Position numbers and translations under genes: made by a program
Shown: positions 36,465 through 45,463 of the stretch, one piece after another
Numbering within the stretch: the stretch's first letter is position 1
How the letters are laid out: each line of letters begins with the position of its first letter
The notes under the pieces: generated by a model
Told to the model about the DNA's origin: nothing
The model's input: the letters and a program-made list of their open reading frames with translations, nothing else
Database searches by the model: none
Source: Spirosoma oryzicola
GTDB lineage: Bacteria; Bacteroidota; Bacteroidia; Cytophagales; Spirosomataceae
Assembly (NCBI RefSeq): GCF_021233055.1
Contig: NZ_CP089538.1
Location: 62,001 to 126,000 of the forward strand
Reading direction: 5' to 3'
Length of the DNA stretch: 64,000 nucleotides

Positions 36465-37301
36465 ATGGCTAGTAACCGATCAATAATTGCCAGCTTGTTT
36501 GTGCCATTTCTGTTCATGGCTTACCCATTAGTCGCACAGAACGATTTCAAAGAACAAATTACGGTTTCGTTGAGCGATCCGGCCAAGCCCGGTTTCCTAA
36601 CTATTGGTTTAGTGAATGGGTCAATCCGAGTCACGGGTTACAGCGGAAAAGATATCGTTATCAACGCTGTAGCCGCTGCTCGTAAATCAGACAAAGAAGA
36701 AAAAGGAGATGCCAGCGCAAACGGTATGAAACGCATTGCTGCTGGTGCTAACATGGACATCAGCGCGGAGGAAAAAGACAACCACGTTAAGGTCAGCTCC
36801 GATTCCTGGAAACGTCCGATTGACTTAACCATCAAAGTACCGCAGCGGTGTTCGTTAAAGCTCAGTACGGTTAACCAAGGCGAAATCACGGTTGAGAACG
36901 TCAATGGCGCTCTCGAAGTAACGAATGTCAACGGAGCAATCCAGTTGAGCGGTATAGCGGGTTCGGCGGTAGCTAATACGGTGAACGGTAGTCTAATCGC
37001 TTCGTTCAAAGCCGTTGATGCAAACGTGCCGATGGCTTTTTCGACGCTGAACGGAAATGTTGACGTAACGTTTCCGGCTAACGCTAAAGCGTCGGTTAAG
37101 CTGAAATCAGACCGGGGCGATGTCTACAGCGATTTCGATATCGACGTTGACAAAGGCCCAGTCAAAACGACTCGGACGGAAAAAAACGGTATGTATCGGG
37201 TGACAGTGGAAGATTGGGTGCGGGGTAAAATCAACGGTGGTGGCCCCGAAATGATGATGAAAAATATGAACGGGAATATCTATATCCGTAAGGCTAAATA
37301 A
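36465..37301 (+). CDS. DUF4097-type exported protein, second of a tandem pair
   Basis: 278 residues with a signal peptide (VPFLFMAYPLVAQ) and the same repeated architecture as its neighbour (LSTVNQGEITVENVNGALEVTNVNGAIQL). It starts only 5 bp after the first gene's stop, so the pair arose by duplication and is co-transcribed with the sigma/anti-sigma genes. The C-terminus MNGNIYIRKAK parallels FNGNIYIKKQS of the first copy. No enzymatic motifs. Terminated by a hairpin at 37305-37348. Confidence 0.84.
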   Translation: MASNRSIIASLFVPFLFMAYPLVAQNDFKEQITVSLSDPAKPGFLTIGLVNGSIRVTGYSGKDIVINAVAAARKSDKEEKGDASANGMKRIAAGANMDISAEEKDNHVKVSSDSWKRPIDLTIKVPQRCSLKLSTVNQGEITVENVNGALEVTNVNGAIQLSGIAGSAVANTVNGSLIASFKAVDANVPMAFSTLNGNVDVTFPANAKASVKLKSDRGDVYSDFDIDVDKGPVKTTRTEKNGMYRVTVEDWVRGKINGGGPEMMMKNMNGNIYIRKAK

Positions 37302-37304
37302 CAG

Positions 37305-37348
37305 TGTTTTCCGGCTCCTGTCGCTGTTAGCAAAGGAACCGGAAAACA
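37305..37348. terminator. Hairpin between convergent DUF4097 and PPK2 genes
   Basis: The arms tgttttccggctcc and ggaaccggaaaaca pair over 14 bp with one mismatch. The arm ends are T- and A-rich, so it can act in both directions. Confidence 0.75.
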
Positions 37349-37420
37349 ATTCAGTACGTAGCACTGGGTATAGGAAATAAGAAATTGATGGCCTGGTACC
37401 AGTACGTTAACAGTGTGAGT

Positions 37421-38302
37421 TTATTGATTCCTGATAACAGGGATTAGCTTTTGCAACTCCTTGAACCGTTCTTCGTCGGGTTCAGGCTTACTGATAGGAA
37501 GTTTCTTCAATTCTTCGATTATCGCCCGTCCAACCAGCAGACGCATGTTCTTTTTGTCATCGGCGGGGATTACGTACCAGGGTGAATTATCGGAGGCTGT
37601 TTCGTTGATACACGTTTCATAAGCGTCCTGATAATCGTCCCAGAAGTTACGCTCTTTTACATCGCCTTCTTCGAACTTCCAGTTTTTAGATGCGTCTTCG
37701 ATTCGGGCAATCAGCCGGTCCGCTTGTTCTTCCTTCGAGACGTGCAGATAAAACTTAATCGTTAAGAAACCGTTTCGGTGCAGGTATTTTTCCATGTCCC
37801 GAATAGCCTCAAAGCGCTGCTTGAAAAGTTTGTCCAGATCAGCCGTTGCTTTTTCGGGTAGCCGCTGACTATCGGTTAAAATTTCTGGATGCACCTTTGT
37901 TACCAACACTTCTTCGTAATACGAGCGGTTGAAAATGCCAATCGTGCCCCGTTCGGGTAGTTCGCGCCAGCTTCGCCACAGAAAATCGTGGTCAAGCTCC
38001 TGATCGGTCGGTCGTTTGAAGGAATAAACGCGTACTCCAGCCGGGTTGGTACCCGTAAATACGTGCTGAATCGTCCCATCTTTACCGGCTGCATCAAGCG
38101 CCTGAAAAACGACGACCATGCCGTAGCGGTTGTACGCATACATCCGCTCCTGCCACTTGTCGATTTCGGCGGCTTGTTGCTGTCGTAAGGTATCGTAGTG
38201 GTCGTTGTCCTCGTACAGATCATCAACCTTTGTGGGAGCTTTTTTAATCTTGAATGGCTTGTCGCCGTCGTAACGGAAGCTGTCGGTGTCGAAATCTTTC
38301 AC
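37421..38302 (-). CDS. ppk2: Polyphosphate kinase 2 family protein
   Basis: 293 residues, one PPK2 domain. Walker A is VVVFQALDAAGKDGT (about 63-77), followed by VYSFKRPTDQELDHDFLWR and GTIGIFNRSYYEEVLV, the R-S-Y-Y-E lid motif. PPK2 enzymes use polyphosphate to phosphorylate nucleotides (NMP to NDP or NDP to NTP, by subclass) in the cytoplasm. The subclass is not certain. Monocistronic, and divergent from msrA. Confidence 0.93.
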   Translation of the reverse strand: MKDFDTDSFRYDGDKPFKIKKAPTKVDDLYEDNDHYDTLRQQQAAEIDKWQERMYAYNRYGMVVVFQALDAAGKDGTIQHVFTGTNPAGVRVYSFKRPTDQELDHDFLWRSWRELPERGTIGIFNRSYYEEVLVTKVHPEILTDSQRLPEKATADLDKLFKQRFEAIRDMEKYLHRNGFLTIKFYLHVSKEEQADRLIARIEDASKNWKFEEGDVKERNFWDDYQDAYETCINETASDNSPWYVIPADDKKNMRLLVGRAIIEELKKLPISKPEPDEERFKELQKLIPVIRNQ

Positions 38303-38463
38303 AGGAAAAGGGCGTAAACTTTACGCGGATCGGTTGTGTTATCAATACAGCTAACAACCAAATTTTCATATAATGGTTGGCGGCTATTTCAACTGGTGTT
38401 GCATTGCCATCGGGTTATATATAAAACGCTGGCGGTGAACATTCTTGGTCAAGCACCTCAGAC

Positions 38464-39036
38464 ATGACGACAGAACAATCAACAAACTTTCAGAAAGCTA
38501 CGTTTGGCACGGGCTGTTTCTGGTGTACGGAAGCGATGTACAACTCGCTGGACGGCGTGATTTCAGCCATTTCGGGCTACGAAGGCGGTCAGAACCCAAA
38601 CCCTACTTATAAAGAAGTCTGCACGGGCACAACGGGGCACGCTGAGTGCGTTGAGGTGACATTCGATCCATCGAAGATTACCTATCAGGAACTGCTTGAA
38701 GCCTTCTTCCGCAGCCATGACCCAACGACGCTGAACCGTCAGGGCGCAGATGTCGGTACGCAATACCGCTCCGTGATTTTCTACCACAACGACGAGCAGA
38801 AGCGGTTAGCCGAAACGGCCAAAGAAGAACTGAACAAAGCGGGTGCTTACAACAACCCGATTGTGACGGAAATCAGTCCAGCCAGTACCTTCTACGAAGC
38901 CGAAGCATACCACCAGAACTACTTCGTTAATAATCCGGGTCAGGGCTATTGTGCTTTTGTCATCGCTCCCAAGCTTGACAAGTTTAAAAAAGTATTCAAA
39001 GAGAAATTGAAAACGGCTGAGCAGGCCATTGGTTAG
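38464..39036 (+). CDS. msrA: Peptide-methionine (S)-S-oxide reductase
   Basis: 190 residues. The catalytic motif FGTGCFWCTEA near residue 13-23 supplies the active-site Cys, and SGYEGG, GHAECVEVTFDP and QYRSVIFYHNDEQ match MsrA. It repairs methionine-S-sulfoxide in proteins. No MsrB domain is fused and no signal peptide is seen, so it should be cytoplasmic. Followed by a strong terminator. Confidence 0.96.
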   Translation: MTTEQSTNFQKATFGTGCFWCTEAMYNSLDGVISAISGYEGGQNPNPTYKEVCTGTTGHAECVEVTFDPSKITYQELLEAFFRSHDPTTLNRQGADVGTQYRSVIFYHNDEQKRLAETAKEELNKAGAYNNPIVTEISPASTFYEAEAYHQNYFVNNPGQGYCAFVIAPKLDKFKKVFKEKLKTAEQAIG

Positions 39037-39056
39037 GAACAGAAAGTAGTCACAAG

Positions 39057-39078
39057 AAGCCCCGAACGGGGCTTTTTT
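39057..39078 (+). terminator. Rho-independent terminator after msrA
   Basis: An 8-bp GC-rich stem (aagcccc... /ggggctt) with a short loop and six T, 20 bp after the stop codon. Confidence 0.9.
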
Positions 39079-39196
39079 GTTGCTATTGGTATCGTTTCAG
39101 CGATACAGAAATTGTAGCTTACTTATAAAAAATAAGAGAAAAAGGTAATCTAGTTGCGAAACGAGTTTAATGCTGTAAGCTTCGGCCTATCCTGTT

Positions 39197-39204
39197 TATC
39201 TTTG
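39197..39204 (+). promoter_or_regulatory. Bacteroidota -7 box candidate (TATCTTTG)
   Basis: An exact TAnnTTTG match 22 bp before the start of the 135-residue protein. No good -33 TTTG is found at the right spacing, so support is partial. Confidence 0.4.
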
Positions 39205-39225
39205 TCTAGGTACTGACTGGCGTTA

Positions 39226-39633
39226 ATGAAGAAAAAGAAAAGACATAGCGCGTTGATACACCGGCTGATTTGCCTGTTGATGGCGCTGCATGTCATTAAT
39301 CTTAGCATTGACCCGCCCGACCAGTACGGAACCACTTCGCGGCCCTACGAGCAAGCCGAAGACTTGTCTGTCAACGACATTGAGAGTTTTGGCGAGCTTC
39401 TGTTGGAAGAATGCTTTGGCCTTGTTGACGCTGTTCCTGAGCACGATGAACCCGATGAAGAATCAAGTCTGACTAAACTAGGACAAGACTACGTTTTCGT
39501 CAAATCCTTTGTGTTTGCTCCGTTGGTATTGGTGGCTCGATTTCTTGTAGCCGAGTTTATTCCCTTCAACGTCATGCGTGTGCCTACCCACGTGCTGGAC
39601 ATTCTGTCTCCGCCCCCTCAGGTTACGCTTTAA
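39226..39633 (+). CDS. Small membrane protein of unknown function upstream of an RND permease
   Basis: 135 residues: a basic start (MKKKKRHS), a hydrophobic helix (LICLLMALHVINLSI), an acidic middle rich in Asp and Glu (about 45-85), and a second hydrophobic stretch (FVFAPLVLVARFLVAEF). I recognise no family. It lies 225 bp upstream of the RND permease on the same strand, with a -7 box just before it, so it may be the first gene of that unit. Reading frame and composition look like a real gene. Confidence 0.65.
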   Translation: MKKKKRHSALIHRLICLLMALHVINLSIDPPDQYGTTSRPYEQAEDLSVNDIESFGELLLEECFGLVDAVPEHDEPDEESSLTKLGQDYVFVKSFVFAPLVLVARFLVAEFIPFNVMRVPTHVLDILSPPPQVTL

Positions 39634-39858
39634 GTTTCTTTCCCTACAATCGCTATCCCGGAAGTAATGCTGACCGGACGGCATCCGTCGTTTGGCAGGA
39701 TAGCGTTACGTTGCTGTTTTTACCAGACAAACTATATACAGGCGCTGTCAAGCGTGTCTGGGCTTTCCTGCATACCGTTCTGAAGCCATCGACTTACCAT
39801 GTCCGAACAGGATAGGCAGTCAGTCGTGCGTGCTCGCGTAATTATCAATACTACCTTC

Positions 39859-42800
39859 ATGTTTAGCTTATTTATTAGAAGACCGCTTTTGTCAGCGGTG
39901 ATATCCGTACTGATTACGTTACTGGGTTTATTGGCGCTCAGTGGCTTACCCGTTACTCAATTTCCTGATATCGTGCCGCCCTCGGTAACGGTAACCGCCA
40001 CCTATACCGGGGCGAATGCCGAAGTGTGTACTAAAGCGGTAGCGACTCCGCTGGAACGAGCGATCAATGGTGTACCGGGCATGACTTACATGAACAGCGT
40101 TTCCAGTAACGACGGCACGACGTTAATCCAGGTTTTTTTCAACGTAGGAACCGATCCCGATCTGGCGGCTATGAACGTCCAGAACCGGGTAACGTCCGTT
40201 CTGGACGAATTGCCTGCAGAAGTGATTAAAGCCGGGGTAATTACCGAAAAAGAGGTAAACAGTATGCTGCTCTACCTCAATCTGGTGAGTACCGATCCCG
40301 ATATGGACGAGAAGTTTATTTACAACTTCGCCGATATCAATATCCTGGCTGAACTAAAGCGAATCGAAGGCGTAGGCTTTGCCGATATCATGGGGGCTCG
40401 GGAGTATTCAATGCGCGTGTGGCTGAAGCCAGACCGGATGACAGCCTACAATATTTCGGCGGAGGAGATAGTCGAATCGATTCAAAAGCAAAATGTCGAA
40501 GCTGCTCCGGGTAAAGCGGGTGAAAGTGCCGACCGAAGTCCGCAGGTGCTTCAATATGTGATGCGCTATACCGGCAAGTTTAATCAGCCTCAGCAGTATC
40601 AGAATCTTGTTTTACGGGCTAATCCAGATGGATCAATACTGCGCTTGAAAGATGTAGCCGAGATCGAATTCGGATCAGCCGATTACAGCGTAACGTCAAA
40701 AACCGATGGGCGCCCGTCGGCTTCGATTATGCTTAAACAGCGGCCCGGCTCGAATGCGCGTGATATCATCAATAACGTAAAGAAACGCATGGCCGAGATT
40801 AAGGAAACTTCGTTTCCGCCCGGCATGACCTACAACTTTGCCTACGACGTATCGCGCTTTCTCGATGCATCGATTCACGAAGTTGTTCGTACGCTTCTGG
40901 AAGCCTTTGTGCTGGTGTTTATTGTCGTTTTTCTGTTTCTACAAGACTGGCGGTCTACTCTGATCTGTGCCTTGGTAGTGCCGGTAGCGCTGATTGGGGC
41001 CTTCGCCTTTATGAGTCTGATTGGTTTCTCGATCAACCTCTTGACCTTGTTTGCACTCGTGCTTGCCATCGGGGTTGTGGTCGATGATGGTATTGTGGTT
41101 GTCGAAGCTGTTCACGCCAAAATGAGCGAGGAGCACCTTCCGCCCCGTGAGGCTACGATGGAAGCCATGAAAGAAATCAGCAGTGCCCTGATTGCCATCA
41201 CGCTGGTCATGTCGGCGGTCTTTGTACCGGTGGCTTTCTTGGCGGGGCCTGTTGGGATTTTTTATCGCCAGTTCTCGCTTACCCTGGCGGTCGCTATTCT
41301 TATTTCGGGTCTGAATGCATTGACTCTGACACCCGCTCTGTGTGCACTGCTTTTACGACCGGCCCATGATCATGCTCCAACCGGCTTGCTGGGTCGGTTT
41401 TTTGCGGGCTTCAACCGGGGTTTCGACGCCCTGACCGGTCGCTACCAAAAGCTACTGAGAAGCGTTGTGCGTCGAGGAGTCGTAACGATTGCTATGCTGG
41501 TGTTATTCGCGGGTGGTACCTGGGGAGTTAGCTCTTTGCTGCCCAGCGGCTTTATCCCGACCGAAGATCAGGGCATGATCTACGCCAACGTAACTACGCC
41601 TGCCGGAGCAACGGTGCAACGAACCGAAAATGTGCTGGATAAAATTCAGCAGGTAGCCTCAAAGATGGACGCCGTTGAAAACGTATCGACCCTGTCCGGA
41701 TTTAGCCTGATGACCGATGGAGCGGGCGCTTCGTATGGAATGGGAATGATCAATCTTAAAGACTGGAAAGACCGGGGACAGTCCGTCGATGATGTTATTG
41801 CCGCGCTGGAAGCCAAAACTCAACACATTCAGGATGCCAGCATTCAGTATTTTTCTCCGCCGACGGTACCTGGTTTTGGTAATTCCAGCGGTTTTGAGCT
41901 ACGGATGCTGGATCGCACCGGATCGGGCGATTTGCAGAAGACAAAGAAAGTAGCCGACGGATTCATTGCGGCCCTGAAAAAGCGGCCCGAGATTGGCGAT
42001 GCTTTCACCAGTTTCAATCCGGATTATCCGCAATACATGCTGCACGTCGATCAGGACAAGGCTGCGCAAAAAGGAGTATCGATTGACAATGCGATGAATA
42101 CCCTACAAACGTTGATGGGAAGCCTGTACGCCACCAACTTTATTCGCTTCGGGCAAATGTACCGTGTCTTTGTGCAGGCGGCTCCTGAGTATCGCGCCAA
42201 ACCCGAAGACGTTTTAAATCTTTACGTGAAGAACGACCAGGGTGAAATGGTGCCTTATGCCAACTTCGTTACCCTTGAGCGCGTGTACGGACCAGAGCAA
42301 CTGACGCGCTACAATATGTATACATCGGCGCTCATCAACGGGGAAGCGGCAAAAGGGTACAGTAGTGGGGATGCCCTGCGCGCAGTCGAGGAAGTTGCCA
42401 GCACGACCCTGCCGCGTGGTTATTCGTTTGAATGGTCAGGTATGTCGCGCGAAGAAATTCTGTCGGGCGATCAGGCAATCTATATTTTTCTAATCTGTCT
42501 GGTCTTTGTCTACCTGTTGCTGGTTGCCCAGTACGAAAGCCTGTTTTTGCCCTTGCCCGTCCTGCTGTCTTTGCCTGCCGGTATATTCGGTTCGTTTCTG
42601 TGCCTTCAGCTTGCTGGCTTACAAAACAATATTTATGCGCAGGTAGCGCTGGTGATGTTAATCGGTCTGCTGGGAAAAAACGCGATTCTGATTGTTGAAT
42701 TTGCCAATCAACGTCAGCAGGAAGGGTTATCCATTGTTAAAGCGGCAATAGAAGGTGCTGTTACCCGGCTAAGACCGATCCTTATGACATCGCTGGCATT

Positions 42801-43047
42801 TATTGCGGGCTTGATTCCTCTTTGTATGGCGTCGGGCGCTGGTGCGTTGGGAAACCGCTCTATCGGGACAGCCGCTGCCGGTGGAATGCTTATAGGAACC
42901 GTATTTGGCCTTATTCTAGTCCCTGGCTTGTACGTTTTGTTTGCTACGCTTGCCCTGCGGTTCCAAAGCAAAAAGCTTAAGCTGGACGACGATCTGATTT
43001 TGAACGCCTTAGCCAAGAAAACCAAAATCAGCGATTCCAACAATTAA
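39859..43047 (+). CDS. RND efflux permease, HAE1/AcrB family
   Basis: About 1062 residues, the usual size of HAE1 pumps. Starts MFSLFIRRPLLSAVISVLITLLG; an in-frame ATG at 39799 would add 20 residues not typical of the family. Membrane segments sit at the N-terminus, in the middle (about 335-540, with the proton-relay region VLAIGVVVDDGIVVVEA) and in the last quarter (about 870-1040, GLLGKNAILIVEFA). It should export drugs or other amphipathic compounds in a tripartite complex. No membrane-fusion protein or outer-membrane factor lies beside it, which is unusual. A perfect 19-bp hairpin follows. Confidence 0.93.
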   Translation: MFSLFIRRPLLSAVISVLITLLGLLALSGLPVTQFPDIVPPSVTVTATYTGANAEVCTKAVATPLERAINGVPGMTYMNSVSSNDGTTLIQVFFNVGTDPDLAAMNVQNRVTSVLDELPAEVIKAGVITEKEVNSMLLYLNLVSTDPDMDEKFIYNFADINILAELKRIEGVGFADIMGAREYSMRVWLKPDRMTAYNISAEEIVESIQKQNVEAAPGKAGESADRSPQVLQYVMRYTGKFNQPQQYQNLVLRANPDGSILRLKDVAEIEFGSADYSVTSKTDGRPSASIMLKQRPGSNARDIINNVKKRMAEIKETSFPPGMTYNFAYDVSRFLDASIHEVVRTLLEAFVLVFIVVFLFLQDWRSTLICALVVPVALIGAFAFMSLIGFSINLLTLFALVLAIGVVVDDGIVVVEAVHAKMSEEHLPPREATMEAMKEISSALIAITLVMSAVFVPVAFLAGPVGIFYRQFSLTLAVAILISGLNALTLTPALCALLLRPAHDHAPTGLLGRFFAGFNRGFDALTGRYQKLLRSVVRRGVVTIAMLVLFAGGTWGVSSLLPSGFIPTEDQGMIYANVTTPAGATVQRTENVLDKIQQVASKMDAVENVSTLSGFSLMTDGAGASYGMGMINLKDWKDRGQSVDDVIAALEAKTQHIQDASIQYFSPPTVPGFGNSSGFELRMLDRTGSGDLQKTKKVADGFIAALKKRPEIGDAFTSFNPDYPQYMLHVDQDKAAQKGVSIDNAMNTLQTLMGSLYATNFIRFGQMYRVFVQAAPEYRAKPEDVLNLYVKNDQGEMVPYANFVTLERVYGPEQLTRYNMYTSALINGEAAKGYSSGDALRAVEEVASTTLPRGYSFEWSGMSREEILSGDQAIYIFLICLVFVYLLLVAQYESLFLPLPVLLSLPAGIFGSFLCLQLAGLQNNIYAQVALVMLIGLLGKNAILIVEFANQRQQEGLSIVKAAIEGAVTRLRPILMTSLAFIAGLIPLCMASGAGALGNRSIGTAAAGGMLIGTVFGLILVPGLYVLFATLALRFQSKKLKLDDDLILNALAKKTKISDSNN

Positions 43048-43049
43048 AA

Positions 43050-43105
43050 CGTATAACTTCTGGCTTACGGCTTGGCACTTACGTCTGTAAGCCAGAAGTT
43101 ATACG
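43050..43105 (+). terminator. Perfect 19-bp hairpin after the RND permease
   Basis: The arms 43050-43068 and 43087-43105 are exact reverse complements with an 18-nt loop, starting 3 bp after the stop codon. There is no long T run, so it may act as a 3'-end stabiliser as well as a terminator. Confidence 0.7.
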
Positions 43106-43469
43106 ATTATGTGTTTTGTAACTAGCTGTAATGTAGCATTTTATCGTTTAATTGTGCTTTGTTCGATGTGGTATATCCCGTTGTTTAGGTTGTCTTTCCT
43201 TATAGATAGTACCGTCTAGTAAATTTGAAATTGTCAATTACCATACTATAAGCCAAATAATTTACTCCTTGAGCGAGCAAATTCCTTATTATTTAAGGGT
43301 TTTAGCGAATATTGCTAGTTATCTATATAAATGTTTCTACTAATGATGTACGTACAATATCTGTTTAAACAATCTGGTGTTGTAACCGTTAGTTGACTTA
43401 TAAAATTCTGTATTATCTTTGTTTCTACAATAATTCACACCGCCGTTAAAAAGCATCAACACATTTGCT
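43106..43469. other. AT-rich intergenic region upstream of a sigma factor gene
   Basis: About 360 bp of AT-rich DNA. Apart from the sigma-gene promoter at its right end (43393-43421), I see no ORF or clear structure. Confidence 0.4.
43393..43421 (+). promoter_or_regulatory. Bacteroidota-type promoter of the ECF sigma gene
   Basis: TTG at 43393-43395 and TATCTTTG at 43414-43421, 18 bp apart, match the Bacteroidota -33/-7 consensus. The start codon follows 48 bp downstream. Confidence 0.55.
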
Positions 43470-44018
43470 ATGAAAAAGGCCAAGGTAGCGGATGAGCAGT
43501 TAGTAAAAGCATTCCAGGGAGCAAACGAAGAGGACTCTTTCGAAGCGCTTTACAACCGCTATGTTACTAAAGTTTACCAAAAGTGCTTGTCCATTACCAA
43601 AGATTCTGAAGCTGCTCAGGACTACACACAGGATATTTTTCTGAAGGTATTCAATAAGTTAGATACGTTCCAGAACCGATCTACTTTTTCCACCTGGCTG
43701 TATTCGATTTCTCATCACTACTGTCTTGATCAATTGCGGTTGACCAAGCGGCTTAACATGGAATCCCTGTCGGACGAAATCATAAGCGGAGTGGCGGAAC
43801 CCGAAGCTCCCGTTTCCGTTGAAAACCAACTACAGGTGTTGGAACGGGTTATGAACGACTTATCGCCCGACGAAGTAAAGCTGCTTCGGATGAAACACGA
43901 AGAAGGGCTAAGTGTCAAGGAGATCAGCTCGTATTACAACATTTCGGAAAGTGCGGTTAAAATGCGCCTGAAACGGACGCGCGACAAGCTACAGGAACTA
44001 TACCTCAGCCATTATTAG
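43470..44018 (+). CDS. ECF-type RNA polymerase sigma factor without adjacent anti-sigma gene
   Basis: 182 residues with region 2 (FEALYNRYVTKVYQKCLSITKD, AAQDYTQDIFLKVFNKLDTF, FSTWLYSISHHYCLDQLR) and region 4 (LSPDEVKLLRMKHEEGLSVKEISSYYNISESAVKMRLKRTRDKL). It has its own consensus promoter and no anti-sigma gene next to it, so its control is unknown. A close relative of the cytophagal ECF factors that start with 'LVKAFQGAN..SFEALYNRY'. Confidence 0.92.
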   Translation: MKKAKVADEQLVKAFQGANEEDSFEALYNRYVTKVYQKCLSITKDSEAAQDYTQDIFLKVFNKLDTFQNRSTFSTWLYSISHHYCLDQLRLTKRLNMESLSDEIISGVAEPEAPVSVENQLQVLERVMNDLSPDEVKLLRMKHEEGLSVKEISSYYNISESAVKMRLKRTRDKLQELYLSHY

Positions 44019-44175
44019 CCAGGTGTTACCTTACCGTTCTAGGTTAAGGGTAGCAAGCCTACTGCTATGCGTGAGTTTGATCTATGTATTCCAATCGCTC
44101 AATTTTCTAGACACTTGTTCCGAAAGGTTGTTTAGTTGGTTATTGAGTTCATGTTATACATAAATCATAACTACC

Positions 44176-44382
44176 ATGGCAGATGCACCCGTTCAATTTC
44201 AACCCGGCGATCAGGTAGCTTTACTTGAAGGCGGGCCGCCGATGACGGTAAAAGCAGTAAACGATGACGGTCGAACTGTTACGTGCGAAAGTAGCAGCGA
44301 AGACAAGCCTAGTCAACAGGATTATGATGCAACGAAGCTCACCAAGCTTACCAGCGGTCAGGAGTTAGGAGCAAAATCATAA
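44176..44382 (+). CDS. Small YodC-like protein (DUF2158)
   Basis: 68 residues. FQPGDQVALLEGGPPMTVKAV and the later VTCES segment match the DUF2158/YodC family, small soluble beta-barrel proteins of unknown function. The start codon is clear and two terminators follow. No partner gene is evident. Confidence 0.78.
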   Translation: MADAPVQFQPGDQVALLEGGPPMTVKAVNDDGRTVTCESSSEDKPSQQDYDATKLTKLTSGQELGAKS

Positions 44383-44391
44383 GAACCACTG

Positions 44392-44426
44392 AAAACGTCA
44401 GTCTCATCAGGGCTGACGTTTTTTTG
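44392..44426 (+). terminator. Rho-independent terminator after the YodC-like gene
   Basis: Stem aaaacgtcag/ctgacgtttt with an 11-nt loop and an extended T run, 9 bp after the stop codon. Confidence 0.88.
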
Positions 44427-44461
44427 TACGTAAAATGGGGAATCACCACATGTTTGCTTTC

Positions 44462-44499
44462 ATAAAAACGTCGGCTCATAGCATTGCCGACGTTTTTAT
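44462..44499. terminator. Second, bidirectional terminator-like hairpin
   Basis: A perfect 14-bp stem (ataaaaacgtcggc/gccgacgtttttat) with a 10-nt loop, 35 bp beyond the first terminator. The flanking A and T runs would allow action on both strands, though no gene faces it. Confidence 0.75.
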
Positions 44500-44822
44500 T
44501 ATTAAGCTGTGCATCTGTTGACTACAAGTGATTAGTGGCTAAAAAGAGTTTTGAAAATGTAAGCTGTAAAGCTATTTATAGAGTAATGAAATGCTTGTTT
44601 TCTAGCTATTCTATTGATTAAAGAGTAACAATTTGACACTGCCATTTTCTGACCGCTTACTCAAACGTATCTACACTTAATTAGGTAATAGAACACGTAT
44701 AATTAAATAAAATATGTGTACAATATGCTGTGGGACAACTGTTTATTTCGTTAATAGATCCATTGAAAATACTGTAAATAAAGCGTTTAGCCAACCGATA
44801 AATAAGAGCTTAAATAAGCGAG
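44500..44822. other. AT-rich intergenic region upstream of a membrane-barrel gene
   Basis: About 320 bp of AT-rich sequence with no ORF or clear fold. It precedes the promoter at 44823-44854. Confidence 0.35.
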
Positions 44823-44854
44823 TTTGTAAAGCAAAACGAATATAATTTAATTTG
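44823..44854 (+). promoter_or_regulatory. Putative promoter of the outer-membrane barrel gene
   Basis: TTTG at 44823-44826 and TAATTTG at 44848-44854, 21 bp apart; the -7 box is one base shorter than the consensus TAnnTTTG. The start ATG is 31 bp downstream. Confidence 0.4.
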
Positions 44855-44884
44855 TCCCCAGTTTTACATAAACAGTTATACCAC

Positions 44885-45397
44885 ATGAAAAAATTTCACT
44901 TTTCGTTTTTGTTCGTAATAGCCCTGTTGTTGAGCACTCAATCATTTGCCCAATTAGCTATTGATAAAGGCACTAAATTTATAAACCTTGGTATCGGCGT
45001 AGGCGGTTACGGTTACTACTCTGGTGGTGGTGGTATTGGCCTAAATGCTGCTGCGGATTTTGGCGTGGCTCCAAATATTACCGTCGGTGGTGTAGTTGGT
45101 TATAGAAGTTATGGCAGTGTTGCATCTTACAACTATAACTCGTTTGATATTGGTGCCCGAGGCTCTTACCACTTTAATCAACTGCTCAACCTGACTACCG
45201 ATAAAGCCGATTTATACGCAGGTTTAGGCCTTTCTTACTTCTCGTTTTCTTACGGTGGTTTTGCTGACAATTATGGAACCGTGTATGTACCTGTTCATGT
45301 GGGTGGCCGTTATTTCTTCAGCGAAAAATTAGGTGCTTTTGCAGAGTTAGGCTCCAGCTTAGCTACACTGAAACTAGGACTTACGCTTAAACTATAA
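44885..45397 (+). CDS. Small outer-membrane beta-barrel protein
   Basis: 170 residues from the ATG at 44885; an upstream in-frame start at 44852 would put residues before the signal peptide. The signal peptide MKKFHFSFLFVIALLLSTQSFAQ is clear. The mature part has alternating aromatic/Gly strands (GVGGYGYYSGGGGIG, SYHFNQLLNL, GGRYFFSEKLGAFAELGSS) and ends LGLTLKL, the pattern of small porin-like barrels. Function unknown; it may be structural. Strong hairpin afterwards. Confidence 0.82.
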   Translation: MKKFHFSFLFVIALLLSTQSFAQLAIDKGTKFINLGIGVGGYGYYSGGGGIGLNAAADFGVAPNITVGGVVGYRSYGSVASYNYNSFDIGARGSYHFNQLLNLTTDKADLYAGLGLSYFSFSYGGFADNYGTVYVPVHVGGRYFFSEKLGAFAELGSSLATLKLGLTLKL

Positions 45398-45408
45398 GAA
45401 TCAGGTAT

Positions 45409-45454
45409 CATACAAAAAGCGGGCATCTAACAGTAGATGCCCGCTTTTTGTATG
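45409..45454. terminator. Perfect 21-bp bidirectional terminator
   Basis: The arms 45409-45429 and 45434-45454 pair without mismatch around a 4-nt loop (acag). A5 and T5 tracts lie inside the arms, so transcripts from both converging genes would end here. Confidence 0.88.
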
Positions 45455-45463
45455 TAAACTAGG

